Origin: Dugong dugon
Lineage: Eukaryota > Chordata > Mammalia > Sirenia > Dugongidae
Direction: 5' to 3'
DNA length: 64,000 nt
NCBI GenBank assembly: GCA_030035585.1
Contig: CM057462.1
Span: 100,771,234-100,835,233, forward strand
Shown here one piece after another: positions 47,777 through 60,506 of this stretch; the first letter of the stretch is position 1, and each line of letters opens with the position of its first letter. A model generated the notes under the pieces. The model was given only the letters and a program-made list of their open reading frames with translations, ran no database searches and was not told the origin of the DNA. The translations under genes were made by a program, and so were the position numbers.

Positions 47777-49154
47777 GGCAGTTAAAGTAAATATGTTCCT
47801 TCTGGTGAATCTGGTTATTTTTCTTGCTAAAATTGAAGATGAAGAAACTCCTGTTTGATTTGTCAGTATGTAACCATAGAAGATAAAAAAGTGTCTACCC
47901 ATCAGACTCCTGTGCTCCTGAGTATCAGAGAGATTAGAAGTTCAACTCTGCTTCCCAACTAGTTACTTATGTTTTGAAAAGTCAAAGGGAGGACTCATTC
48001 ATGACAGAATATAACATTCATAAGAGTTGATGTCAGTATGATACTCTGATGGCATTTGGCCAAAGGACTCAGGAACATCAAAATTCTGCCCCCTAAAAAA
48101 TACCCAAGGGAAGTGCATGTACAGGATACCCTGACCAACAAAGAACAGCACTGTCACATTGTAACAATTATTGTGACTTCCCTCCTAAACTTAAAGCAGA
48201 GTAAAGGAACTAACCAGGACTCAGGGGAGAACTCCGTGAATTATACTGGAATGGTTTTAAAGGCCTAGAAACAAAGAAAGCTAAAAGGCCTATTCTGACC
48301 ATTTGTACCCCAATATCCACTCCACATTTTGGGTCTCACTATTCTCATGTGGTGAAAACTAAACTCACCAGTGCCAACGTGTGAGACATAAGAACTGCTG
48401 GAGGCAGACAGGCTGTCCCATGCCTCAGTGTGTCCTTGCTGGGTCCTTTTGGGATGTGTCCCTAAGCCTACTGATTTAGCTGTGTTGTGGAAGAAAAAGA
48501 GAGCAGCTAAAGAGTAAAAGAAACAGAAGGGAGAACAGAGTGAGAGAGGACCAGGCTTTCTTCCAGAGAAAGCAGGTTCTAGGCTCTGCCTTACCCTGCC
48601 ACATTCCTGGAAGTAAGTAAGTCCAGAAAGGCAAAGGTAGAAGGGAAAGTTGGCCAGTCTTTCTTTCTCCTCCCTTATTACCATCAAAACATCTTAGAAG
48701 GAAGAGAATAACAAAAGAAGACATCACACAAGTGTGTGGCCTCTACCTCTTTGAACACTCTGCTGTGATCCAGTTCAGGAACCAGAGTCTAATAATCCAG
48801 ATCAGCAATGAGCTGAGGCCAGCTTGGGCTGGACAGCAAGGGTGGAATGAAACCTTGAACTTCTCTGAGAGGCCAACAAGAACCATTATGAAAAATTCAA
48901 TTGAAATGCTGTTACAGAATTATTTTGTTTTACTGACAAGAAGTATTGTGTTCTGGTGAATCTCGTGACTCTTCTGACATCTCATGATGTCAGCTTTTGA
49001 AGGGCTCATTATAGGTATTTTAAAAATCCGAGATTTCAGGACCTAATATTTTAGTAAAGAGCAAGCATTAATCATACTTTGGTGTGAAAATTTCATTGAT
49101 GGCCCTGGAATTGCTTTATCTTAGCATCTGCTCAGGCATTTTTTATCTGTCCTG
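47777..49154. other. No gene recognised
   Basis: The longest frame is 140 codons on the minus strand (48265-48687), overlapped by an 83-codon frame. The translation is low-complexity in places (Phe/Ser-rich) with no domain I recognise, and no splice context stands out. Confidence 0.4.
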
Positions 49155-49167
49155 TTGATTTGTACTT

Positions 49168-49360
49168 GTTGTTGGGTGCCGTCAAGTTGATTCCAACTCA
49201 TAGTGACCCCGTGTGACAGAGTAGAACTGCCCCAGTTCATGGCTGATCTTTATGGAAACAGATCACCAGGTCTTTCTCCTGAGGAGTTACTGGGAGGGTT
49301 CCAATTGCTAACCTTTCAGTTATCAGTCAAGTACTTAACAATTGTGCCACCAGGGCTCCT
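49168..49360 (-). mobile_element. AfroSINE long subfamily copy with perfect 13-bp TSD
   Basis: TTGATTTGTACTT flanks it at 49155-49167 and 49361-49373. The tail GTTGTTGGGTGCCGTCAAGT is RTE-like, the middle has CAGATCACCAGGTCTTTCTC and the head CAATTGTGCCACCAGGGCTC. The longest exact duplication seen among the SINEs here. Confidence 0.9.
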
Positions 49361-49391
49361 TTGATTTGTACTTACCAGAACCTATAATGTC

Positions 49392-49413
49392 TTTTTTTTT
49401 TTTTTTTTTTTTT
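49392..49413. repeat. Poly(T) run
   Basis: About 22 uninterrupted T. It could be the tail of an antisense retroposon, but the sequence to the right looks like an old L2-like tail rather than a young element. Confidence 0.85.
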
Positions 49414-49599
49414 AACGTTTGGCCCTGTGTCCTCAACTGGACAGGACGTTCCTTTAGGGAAGACATCTTGTCTTTCACCTCTTTGTATTTCTGGGACTCA
49501 ACATAGTGTTTCATACTGACTAGGTACACAGTAAATGTTTGATGATGATGAAGTTACATAGTATGTGGAGGATATTATTTCAGTTCACTAGGGCTTCAC

Positions 49600-49755
49600 C
49601 AGCATACTTGATTTTTTTAAAATGAAAACTGAGGCTCAAAGGATTTGAAAAATTTACCTGAATCCCATAACCAGTATTAGCAGATCCATGATGTGAATGC
49701 ACTCGTATTTGACTCTCTAGTCTGGCCCATGTCCTGACCACCACGCTGCCTCTTG
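49600..49755 (-). mobile_element. MIR-like SINE fragment
   Basis: 'aaaactgaggctcaaaggat', then 'gaatgcactcgtatttgact' and 'tgaccaccacgctgcct' follow antisense MIR order. Confidence 0.5.
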
Positions 49756-50682
49756 AAGGCTAAGTGTTCTTGGGAGCAAAAAAAGAGGGTGCCTTGGAGA
49801 ACAGGGATGATTTACTTTTCAGACAAGTTTTAGGAAGTTATCTAAATCATCAGAAATATGTGTCTCACATATGAAATTGGCAATCAGATCAACTGAGGGC
49901 TTACTTAGAGTTTAGAACTGACACCTTTACTGATGTTTAGAAGTAGCTGAGAAACATTTTAGGCTGAACTTTGAGATTAATATGTTTTGCTTACTGTTCT
50001 GCATGTTAGTGATTCTCTGCAGATAAGAATGATTCACTTGTATAAAAGAATGACCTGTGATTGACTTATTGTCTGAAACAAATAAAAAAAGTTATAATAA
50101 ACTGAGACAGGTTATTTTGAAGGCAGGGAAGACCTGGGATCAGGTGCAACATTAGCTTTTTTATGCATGTATATAATTTCATTTACCTTGTCTAGAGCAT
50201 CAGAATTTTTTTTTTGAATAATGAATGGAATTATTTTAACTGAGTGCTAATGTGGTGAGTGCCAGGTGAAAAATTCAGTTGAAATGCTGTTACAAGATTC
50301 TTTTGTTTTACCGACAAGAGGTGTCATGTTCGCGTGATTCCCCATGTATGGAATGTGAACTGATAAATAGTTTGGAGATGAAATTGTCAGTCACCATTAT
50401 CACACTCAAGCAATTATTTTTCCTTGTGGCTTGCACTGCCATGAAATTCAAGTTCCAAGATGCAAAAGCAAAGAGATGGAAAAAAACAATATGGATGTGA
50501 TTGTAAATTAGATAAGTACTCAGGTTAGAAAGTAAGATTCCAAAATGGCTTGAAGATAGGGGAAAGAAGTTGCTGTTACTTCCAAAAATGATAGAAAGAA
50601 GGAAGCCAGGAAGATGGGAAGATCAGTGTTGGATCTACTGTGAAGCTCATAAAACTTATGTTTAGGGCCCCTTCCTTAGATG

Positions 50683-50837
50683 CAGAAACCATGGTAGCGT
50701 AGTGGTTAAGAGCTACAGCTGCTAACCAAAAGGTCAGCAGTTCAAATCCACCAGGCGCTCCTTGGAAACCCTATGGGGCAATTCTGCTCTGTCCTATAGG
50801 GTCACTATGAGTCAGAATTGACTCGATGGCAACGGGT
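50683..50837 (+). mobile_element. AfroSINE-type SINE with TSD
   Basis: TTCCTTAGATG (50672-50682) and TTCCTTAAATG (50838-50848) differ at one base. Head GGTAGCGTAGTGGTTAAGAG, box B GGTCAGCAGTTCAAATCC, tail ACTCGATGGCAACGGG. Close to the apparent consensus. Confidence 0.9.
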
Positions 50838-51574
50838 TTCCTTAAATGTATAGAGATCATTCCAAGGCTATGAGAGACCCTAGTAATATGGTCACATAGC
50901 CATATATTTTTGTAAAATTTGCATAAGATATTTGAACTGAAATTAATTAATTCTGCTGTCTTTTTCTACTGTGACTTCTTTTCTATTACACTTCTTCTCT
51001 ATGTTGGGTGGTGATGTAGTTGCCCCAGGCATTGTTTAAGGTTAGTTAAGAAAATCTGAGTACAGAATATATTTAGTTTTAGTTTATTGGAATGTATTTT
51101 TGTGATTCACACTATCACTTCCCATATATCAATTACTACTATATCTGTTACTACTTCATTCTGGCATAGGAAGAGCTTCCAGGAATACTCCTATTGCTCA
51201 CTCCATCACCTTGATTTATGTTGTGACTCAGCAAATACGTGTCCAAAGGCCATATCGTGATATGAACATGTCTGAAGTTGCCCAGCAAGTAAAGTATGTG
51301 GGTAATGGAACGAAAGCAAAGTTTGTAATGTATGGAACCAGAAGCTAGTCTGGAAAATTTTCCTAATCATAAGATGTGTAAAAATATAATAGAAGGATAT
51401 CAATATTCTTGCCTGTCAGGAATATACTTAGTAATGTAATCTAGAAATTTATTATATGTTTTTGTGTGAAATAGAATTTTTCAGGTCTCTTGTGCTTGTA
51501 GGGCAAAATCTGTAGCATTTCTACAAATAGTGATTATGCCTATAGCAGCCCTCTATGAAAGAAACTTTAGAGAG

Positions 51575-51960
51575 CATGTATCATTTATCATTGCATAAAA
51601 AACTACTCCTAAAACTTCTTGGCTTAAAACAAGATTCGTTTATTCTGTGTTTGGTAATTTGGTCTGGTCTTTTCTAAGATGGCTTATCTTGCTCCACATG
51701 GTATTTGTTGGGCTCACACATATGTCTGGAGTCTTAACGGGGTGGCTGGTGCTTTTGCTTCTCTTCACATGGTCTTTCCTCCAGGAGGCAGCCAAGATTT
51801 ATTGAAGGCCTCTTGAGCCTAGGCTCAGAATTCACACAATGTCGTTTCTGCTGCATTTTATTTGTCAAAGAAAGTCACAAGACCAACCCAGATTCAGGAG
51901 TTGGGAAACTGCTGTAAAGAACTTATGGTCATTTTTGCATTCTACCACATAGGATTTCCC
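51575..51960 (-). mobile_element. Old LTR-like interspersed repeat
   Basis: 'atcattgcataaaaaactac', then 'ttggcttaaaacaagattcg' and 'gtcacaagaccaacccagat' match the same kind of old repeat as 19650. Family name uncertain. Confidence 0.45.
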
Positions 51961-52006
51961 AATTTGACAAAGATCCTAAACATTTATATAACAATACCAA
52001 TAAGAA

Positions 52007-52222
52007 GGAGTCCCTGAGTGATGCAAATGATTCAGCATTTGACCACTAGCCAAGAGATTCATTGTTCAAAACCACTCAGAGGTATCTCAGAAGATAGGCC
52101 TGGCGATCTGCTTCCGAAAGTTCACAGCCTTGAAAACCCTGTGGAGTACTTCTACTCTGCACGTATGGGGGTCGCCATGTGTCGGAATCAACTTGAAGGT
52201 AACTAAGAACAACAACAACCAA
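52007..52222 (+). mobile_element. AfroSINE long subfamily copy
   Basis: Diverged head (GTCCCTGAGTGATGCAAATG), middle CCTGGCGATCTGCTTCCGAA, tail GTGTCGGAATCAACTTGAAG ending in (AAC)n. An 'accaataa' direct repeat at both ends may be the target site. Confidence 0.8.
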
Positions 52223-52479
52223 TAATACATTGTAAATCTGAAAGAAACCACTAGAATGTGCTAGAAGTAAGGCTGAATTACCATCCTATTCTCTCTATAT
52301 ATACAATGCTTGTAGAAGATTATTGTCATATGAGGAGACAAAGAGTACGGGGCCAAAATTACATAGAAAAACAATTCCTACATGGTGGGCATGGAGAGAA
52401 GGGTCAAGGAAATGTTAATTAAATGTTTATTTAATCCTGATGCTAGCTCCATGCCTGGGAGTTCATGAGGCCTGGGGTT

Positions 52480-52860
52480 GGATACATTACCACTACTTAC
52501 CAGTTGAGAGATTTTGGGAAAGTTACCTGTTTCTTCAACAGTCAGCTTCTCTGAGAAAAGGAGTAATACATATTTCTTTGTGTTATTGTGGCTATTAATG
52601 TATTAAATCATGTATTAAAGTGCCTAATACTCTGCTGATATCTAGCAGGCAGTGATAACAGTTTTTATTGAGCATGCCTACTGTGTTCCATGTTATGTTC
52701 TAGGAAGTGTAGTGGTGAACAAAACAAAACTGACAAAATTCCTGCCCTCAAAAAGGTTACACTCTAGTGAGGAGCTTATATCTAGTGAGAAACTGACATT
52801 ATGTACCATTAAAGAGCTTATATTATAGAGAAGAGCTTACACTCCTGGCCTCAACAAATT
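52480..52860 (+). mobile_element. MIR-like and L2-like remnants
   Basis: 'gagattttgggaaagttacc' to 'aaagtgcctaatactctgct' follows MIR order at 52500-52665. 'tattgagcatgcctactgtg' and 'cctgccctcaaaaaggttac' at 52668-52770 recall a common old repeat, possibly L2. Confidence 0.4.
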
Positions 52861-54384
52861 TTAGCTCCCTTTATTCGCATAAAGACATGAATAAAATTAT
52901 GAGGGAAAATAATTGGAGCAATAGTAGATGGAGATTTTGTACATTTCATACTTAAAAGTGCATATTAATGGATCAAAAAGAGTTTGAGAGGAGATGCTGG
53001 GAGTTCACGTATAATGAACTTGCCCAAACTGTAAATGGAGGCTAAATTATCTAGGATTAATCTAATCCAGTTAGTCAGGAAGATTGGATCTCTCTGTGTC
53101 ACATTTAAAAGAAAGGTTCTTATTGAAGGCAAGCTGTTCCCTTATTTCTTTACTATCCTAGCGAATTAAAATAAAATCTAATTTAGGGAATCTTTTTCTG
53201 TCTTAAAAAAAACTCAATAAGTTGAAAAGGCAGCAATAAAAATGCATTCCCTATCTGAACCACAATTATATTGAAAAAAATAAAATATTGAATTTGTATG
53301 CATTTTCTTTTTACCATGTACTCTTTCTATAGAAATAACATTACAATATGCATTAAACCATTTAATTTCTTTTTCTCCTAGAGATGAATAAATTATCCTT
53401 ATGTAGTTGCTGGCTGGAGAGGAAAAAAAAAAATTCTAAAGTTTTTTTTTTTTTTTATTGAAGTTACAATTTTGAGGGAAAGCTCATTTTAAATCTTGTC
53501 TATCTTTAAATTTGGCGATTGGGTTTGTGCTTGTGATTAAATAGGGTGTTCCCCAAAACACTAGGAGCACTAGGAAAACAGATCAGCCTTTTGTTTTATT
53601 TTTATTTCAGCTATAAAGCCTACTAATGTTCTATGGTTTTAAAAATTATATTTCCTTGGGTTTTACAACATAATTAAAAGTAATGAAGGGCACAGCTACC
53701 TTGTCTACACATGTTTGAGAGAAGGTGGAATGTTGGCTTACTGACTGACATGGTATTAAAAAATACTACTTATAATTAGAAAAATGTGTTCTCAAAAGGC
53801 TTCTCCCTCAAACAATAGTTAGATGTTTTGCTTATTTCACATACAGTCCAAATCTGATTATGTATTAGAATTGTATTTTTGTTTTCACTTAAAAAAACTT
53901 ATCCTTTCCATCTTTCTTATCCAGATTATGGCTTAATATTTCAGCTAAGGCATTTTGCAAATTCCCCTTTCTATTATTTTTCCTGCTTTTTTCTTTACAA
54001 AGTTTTTTTTCTTTCCTTTATTATCCTTAATTTATTAAGAGCTGTTTCCTCCTTGCTTTGGCCTTTATTTTGAAGATGAGTTTGAGCAAAGATGAACATG
54101 TCTTACTACACTTATCAGTTCAGCATTATGATAGGAACTTCTGTAGAACCATCTTTTTATTTTCCCCTTCACCTTAAACCACATAGTTTTTCAGTCATGC
54201 AGCATGAGCAAGGCTGTGCAACTTTCTTTGTCTTTGCACTACTCTTCCTCCAAACCACCCATTTCAGCCATGCAAATAGATAGTGTAAATTTCTGGATTC
54301 AAATTTCTGCCAGTGAGCCTGTTCAGTTCTCTTGTCTTTAACCTCCTAGTCATTATCACCTTCGTTTTTATTTTTTTTAAAGCA
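52861..54384. other. No gene recognised
   Basis: AT-rich with poly(T) at about 53442-53457. Plus-strand frames at 53879-54283 are short and Phe-rich because of T-rich composition. Confidence 0.4.
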
Positions 54385-55000
54385 AAAAGAAAGATTTTAT
54401 TTGGCATATATTCAGTGAGAGGCAAAAGTAGGAAACAGACAAGCTTGCTGCCAGAGCCATGTCCACCTGAGTCTGAGGAATATTACAGAATAGGCAAAAG
54501 TAGGAAAATGGTTAAGCGTGCTGCTAGAGCCATGTCTGTCTGAGTCCAAGGAATATTACAGAATCATCAGTATATATTAACATTACCAATGGACAAAGCC
54601 ATTGAAAGCTTCATCCTTTCAGAGATTGGCTAAAAACTGCTAATTAACTGATTCTATGTTTTGAAATGTCTGTTAATAATCACTGTTCAAGTTTCAGTAA
54701 AGACAGGAGGATCTTCATTGGTCTGACAAATCTTACTATTCACTAAATGTTAATAGAAAAAGATAAGAGTGGAAAGTATGTGGGTCTTTTGTACTATTTA
54801 CGATTTGTTTTATGTGAAAGTTTTCCTAAGAGATGTTTTCTAAGATTGTCCTAGCTATAGTCTTTATACCTCAGGGCCCAGTTGATGTGTCCTTGTGAGT
54901 CCTTGTGGGTCCTTGTGAGTACAGCTCCAGCTGGGTCACATTCTTTATACTCAACGACAGGAAATAATGGCTCTAGTATTATTTCCTAAATAATTTCCTC
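54385..55000 (-). mobile_element. LTR-like repeat C, copy 2
   Basis: Collinear with 29105-29820 but without the SINE. It has an internal 72-bp tandem duplication: GGCAAAAGTAGG recurs at 54421 and 54493, each followed by an 'agagccatgtc' and 'ggaatattacagaat' block. On the minus strand a purine tract (AAAAGGAGGAAATT, about 55000-55013) lies just before the LTR, as expected of a polypurine tract ahead of a 3' LTR. Confidence 0.6.
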
Positions 55001-55230
55001 CTTTTGATCAGGGATTGGAGATAGCACATTGATGATAAATACCTGGACTTAGTTGGGGTTCCAGATGGTGGCCATGGCAGGCTCTTTAAACTACAGTTGC
55101 TGTTTTTCCACCAGATACTGTGGTTCTTCACCAGGATCTTAAGTAGGAGTGAAGTTCTCATCAATTGCATTACTGAAAAGAGCAGACTCAATGTACGTTA
55201 ACATTTTAGCCCAAGGTGAGCTTCATTTTT
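55001..55230 (-). other. Possible retroviral internal sequence ahead of LTR C
   Basis: A 70-codon minus-strand frame (54979-55191) overlaps the purine tract. It has no domain I can name. Its position directly upstream of the tract suggests the tail of a retroviral coding region, but this is position only. Confidence 0.35.
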
Positions 55231-58200
55231 ATTTAATTTTTTTTTCCTATAAAGGCAACACTTGCACAAGAGACACAGGCCATTAAAAAAAAAAGATAAA
55301 TGTCATCAAAATGAAAAACACATTCAAAGATATCTTTAAGAAGATGAAAAGGCAAGTCATACATACCTGACAAAAGACTTGTATCCAGAATACGTGAAGA
55401 CCTCTTACAACTCAACAATAAGACAAACAACACAGTAAAAAATAGACATAATATTTGATCAGACACTTCACTAAAAAGGCATACAAGTGGCATCATTAGT
55501 CATCAGGACAATGTAAATTAAAATCTCAATGAGATATCACTACAAACCCACTTTGTTGCTGTTGTTAGTTGCTGTCCAGTCATCCCTGACTTATGGTGGC
55601 CTTATGTATAACAGAACAAAATGTTGCCTGCAGTCTTCATGATTATTAGTATGTTTGAGTCCATTGTTGCAGCCACTATGTCACTCCATCTCATGGAAGA
55701 TTATTTTCACTGACCTTCTGCTTTACAAAACATGGTGTCATTTTCTAGTGATTGATCTTTCCTAATTGTGTCCAAAGTAAGTAAGCCAAAGTCTCGCCAT
55801 CCTCTCTTACAAGCAGCATTCAAGCTGTATTTCTTCTAAGACTGATTTGTCTTTTCTTCTGGCAGTTCATGGTAGATTCAGTATTCTTCAGCAACACCAC
55901 AATTTGAATGTATCAATTATTCTGTCTTCCTTTTTCATTGTCTAGTTTTTGCCTGCATGTGAGGCAATTGAAAAGATCATGGATTGAATATGGTGCACCT
56001 TAGTCATCAAAGTGACATCTTTGCTTTTTAAAACTTTGAAGAGGTCTCTTGCAGCAGATTTCACTAATGCAATATAATGTTTGATTTCTTGACTGCTGCT
56101 TGCATGGATGTTGATTGTTTATCCAAGCAGAATAAAATCATTGACAACCTCAGTTTCTTCTTCATTTATCATGACAATGTTTATTGGTCCAGTTGTGAGG
56201 ATTTTTGGTTTTTTTCACATTCATGTGTAATCCGTACTGAAGGTTTTTGACCTTCATCAGTAAGTGCTTTAAGTCATCTTCATTTTCAACAAGCAAGGCT
56301 TTGTCATCTGCATATCACATGTTGGTTTTTTTTTTTTTTTTAATCTGTAGGATTTCTCATCCCTTTTTATGTTTTTCTTGTAATTTAATTTTTAAATGAT
56401 ATTTTATTGTGTTTTCAGTGAGAGTTTACACAGCAGATTAGGTTCCCATTTAATGATTTCTACACAAATTATTAGGTGACATTGATTACATTTTTCACAG
56501 CGTGTCAACATTCTTATTAATTCCGTTCTGGTTGTCACATGAGTTCCTTTTTTTTCCTTCTAAATTTTATTTTGTTGTTGTTGTTGAGAATATACATAGC
56601 AAAACATACACCAATTCAACAGTTTCTACATGTACAATTTAGTGACATTGATTGCATTCTTTGGGTTGTGCAACCATTCTCACCCTCCTTTTCTGTGTTG
56701 TTCCTTCCTCATTAATATAAACTCAGTGCCCCCTAAGGTTACTATCTAATCTTCCAAGTTGCTGTTGTCAATTTGATCCCATATAGATAGTTCTTAAAAG
56801 AGCAAAATGCTCAAGGAAGACCTTTTTTACTAGTTAAACTACTGTTTGGTTTTAAGACTTCAGGGGATATTTTTGGTTTCAGGTTTAAAGATTATTTCAG
56901 GGCAATAGTTTCAGGAGTTCATCCACTGTTCATGGCTCTAGAATGTCTAGAGTCCATAAGAATTTTAAATTCTGTTCTGCATTTCCCCCCTTTTGATAAG
57001 TATTCTGCTATGGAATTTTTGATCAAAATGTTCAGTGATGGTAGCCAGGCATCATCCAGTTCTTCTGGTCTCATGGCAAAGTAGGCAGCTGTTCATGGAG
57101 GCAATTAGCTGCACATTCCATATCCTCCTCTTCCTGACTCTCCTTCCTTTGTCATTCCAGGCCAATAGAGACCAAGTGTGGTGCCTTGGATGGCCACTTG
57201 CAAGCTGTTAAGACCCCAGGTACTACGCAAGGAACTAGGAGGTAGAACAGAGGCACTAAATACTTTAGCAGGCCAATTAACTGGGATGTCCCATGAAACC
57301 ATGACTTTAAACATCCAAACTGGGGAACCAAATCCCATGAGGTTTTTGGTTGTACATGAGCAGCCTCAGTGGCTTTTTTTGTGTGTGTGTGTGATTGTTG
57401 TAAATATGTCTATCATACAACTTTTACAATTCAACTTTTTTACAGGTGTGCAACTATTGACAGCAATTACAACAATCGGCTGTGCAACCCAACTCCTAAT
57501 CAACACGATATTTCCATCACCATTAAACCCCTCTTTCGCTCTCCCTCCCACCACTGATAACCACTAATAAACTTTGTTCGCTATACATTTGCCTTTTCTT
57601 GTCTTTTTACATAAGTGAGGTTATACAGTATTTGTCCTTTTGTGATTGGCTTATTTCACTCAGCATAATGTCTTCAAGCTCTCCATATTGTAGTATGTAT
57701 CAAGACTTCATTTCTCCTATTGGCTGAGTAGTACCACATTTTGTTTATCCATTCATTTGTTGATAGGTGTTTAGGTTGTTTCCACCTTTTGGCTATTGTG
57801 AACAGTGATGCAATGAACATTGGTGTACAAGTCTCTAAGTCTCTTCTTTCAAGTCTTTTGTATATATACCTAGTAGTGGAATTTCTGAGTAATATGGTAG
57901 TTCTAGTTTTAGTTTTTTTGAGAAGCTGCCACAGTATTTTCCACAACAGCTGTACCATTTTGCATTGCCACCAGCAATGGATAAGGGTTCCAGTTTCCCC
58001 ACATTCTTGTCAACATTGGTTGTTTTCTGTTTTGTTTTTGTTTTTTCCTAATCTTATCCATCCTAGTGGGAGTGAAGTGTTTTCTCATTATGGTTTTGAT
58101 TTGTGCCTCTCTGATGGCTAATGATGATGAGCATCTTTTCATGTGTTTGGTGGTCGTTTGAATGTCCTGTTTGGTGAAATTTCTATTCAAGTCCATTGCC

Positions 58201-58401
58201 TATTTTATGATTGGGTTATTTGTTTTTTGTTGTTAAGTTGTCGAAGTTTTATATGTATTTTTGGCTATTAGATTCTTGTTGGATATATGGTGTCTGAAGA
58301 TATTCTTTCAGTCAGTAGTTTGTCTTTTCAATTTTTTTGGTAAACTCATTTGATGAACAAAAGTTTTTAATTCTTTTGAGGCCTCATTATTTATTTATTT
58401 T

Positions 58402-59666
58402 TTATTGTACTTTATATGACGATTTACAAAACAAATTAGCTTCTCATTAAATAGTACACACGATGTTTTGTGACATTGTTTGCCAACCAAACAACATGTC
58501 AACACTCTTCCCCTCTCAACCTTGGGTTCCCCACCCCCAGATTTCTTGTCCCCTCCTGCCTTTTCTCCCTTGCCCCTGGGCTGGTATGCCCATCCTGTCT
58601 CATCTTGTTTTATGGCTCTGTCTAATCTTTGGCTGAAGGGTAAACCTCAAGAGTGACTTCATTACTGGAGCTAAAAAGGTGTCCAGAGGCCATACTCTTG
58701 GGTTTCTCCAGTCTCTGTCAGACCAGTAAGTCTGGTCTTTTTAATTTTTTTTGTGTGTGAGTTAGAATTGTGTTCTACATTTTTCTCCAGCTTTGTCCGG
58801 GACCCTGTATTGTGATTCCTGTCAGCGAGTTGGTGGTGGCAGCCAGGCACCGTCTAGTTGTGCTGGACTCAGTCTGGTGGAGGCTGTAGTAGTTGTGGTC
58901 CGTTAGCCCTTTGGACTGATTTTTCCCTTGTGCCTTTGGTTTTCTTCATTCTTCCTTGCTCTAGATGGGGTGAGATCAGTGGAGTATCTTAGATGGCTGC
59001 TCACAAGCTTTTAGGACCCCAGACGCTACTCACCAAAGTAGCATGTAGAACACTTCCTTTATAAATTATGTGATGCCATTTGAGCTAGATGTCCCTCGAG
59101 ACCATGGTCCCCAGCCCTTAGCCCAGTAATTTGGTTCCTTAGGGAGTTTGTATGTGTCTATGGAGCATCCATGACCTTGCCTTAGACAAATTGTGCTGGC
59201 TTCTCCAGTATTGTGTACTGTCTTACCCTTCACCAAATTTACTACTTATCTATTGTCTATTTAATGTTTTTCCATCCCAACCCCTCCCCTCCTTCGTAAC
59301 CATCATGAGTTTTTACAGTAGTGGTCTCATACAATATTTGTCCTTTTATGATTGACTGATTTCACTAAGCATAATGCCCACCAGATTCATCAGTGTTGTG
59401 AGATGCTTCACAGATTCATAATTGTTCTTTATCATTGCATAGTATTCCACTGTCTGTATGTACCATAATTTGTTTATCCATTCATCTGTTGATGGCCATC
59501 TGCATTGTTTCCATCTTTTCACCATTGTGAACTACACTGCAATGAACATGGGTGTGCATAAGTGTATTTGTGTGATGGCTCTTATTTCTCTAGGATATAT
59601 TCTTAGGAGTGGGATTGCTGGATCATATGGTATTTCTATTTCTAGCTTTAAGGAAGCATGAGTTCC
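58402..59666 (-). mobile_element. L1 copy B, 5'-truncated, inside L1 copy A
   Basis: Antisense L1 3' UTR starting 'ttattgtactttatatgacg' with blocks 'ttgggttccccacccccaga', 'agtctggtctttttaatttt', 'ctcacaagcttttaggaccc', ending in 'gctttaaggaagc' of ORF2. ATTTATTTATTTT on both sides (about 58389-58401 and 59668-59680) is the likely target-site duplication. L1 copy A resumes at gtcttttgctg. Only one terminal unit is present. Confidence 0.8.
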
Positions 59667-60334
59667 CATTTATTTATTTTGTCTTTTGCTGTTTGTGCTT
59701 TTGCTATTATATTAGATAATCCATTGTTGAAAGTTAGGCCTGACAGCATTGCCTCTGCTTGTTCTTCTAATAATTTTATGGTTTTTGTTTGCAAATTTAG
59801 GTCCTTAATCCATTTTGAGTTTGTTTTTGTGTATGGTATGAGGCATGGATCCTGTTTCATTCTTCTGCATGTGGAAATCTAGTTTTCCCAGCACCATTTA
59901 TTGAAGAGACTCTTCTTTCCCCATCAAATGGACTTAGCACTCTTGTCAAAAATCAGTTGATCATAGATGTGTGGGTTTATTTCTGGACTCTCAATTCTAT
60001 TATATTGGTCTATATGTCTGTTGTTACACCAGTACCAAGCTGTTTTGATTACTGTAGCTGAATAGTATGTTTTAAAATCAGAAAGTGTGAGTCCTCCTAC
60101 TTTAGTCTTTTCTTTCAGCATTGCTTTAGCTATTTAGGCCCTGTTATCATTCTGTATAAAGTTGAGGAGTAGTTTTTTTATTTCCATAAAAAAGGCTATT
60201 GGAATTTTGATTGGGATTTCATTGAATCTATAGATTGCTTTGAGTAGTATTGACATCTTAACAATATTAAGTCTTCCAATCCATGAACATGGCATATCTT
60301 TCCATTTATTCAAGCCTTCTTTAATATCTTTCAG

Positions 60335-60506
60335 AAACCCTGGTGGCATAGTGGTTAAGAGCTATAGCTGTTAACCAAAAGGTCGGCAGTTCGAATCCAC
60401 CAGGCACTCCTTGGAAACTCTATGGGACAGTTCTACTCTGTCCTATAGGACTGCTATGAGTCGGAATCGACTCAACAGCAACGGGTTTGGTTTGTTTGGT
60501 TTTTTA
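60335..60506 (+). mobile_element. AfroSINE-type SINE inside L1 copy A
   Basis: AATATCTTTCAG (60323-60334) and AATCTCTTTCAG (60507-60518) flank it. Head GGTGGCATAGTGGTTAAGAG, box B GGTCGGCAGTTCGAATCC, tail TCGACTCAACAGCAACGGG then a GTTTGGTTTG tract. Close to consensus. Confidence 0.9.

Noticed and set aside
48265-48687. 140-codon minus-strand frame as a gene
   Set aside because: No recognised domain, overlapping alternative frame, low-complexity composition and no supporting splice or promoter context.
57178-57567. 129-codon plus-strand frame as a gene
   Set aside because: Lies antisense within the 3' UTR of L1 copy A; no independent support.
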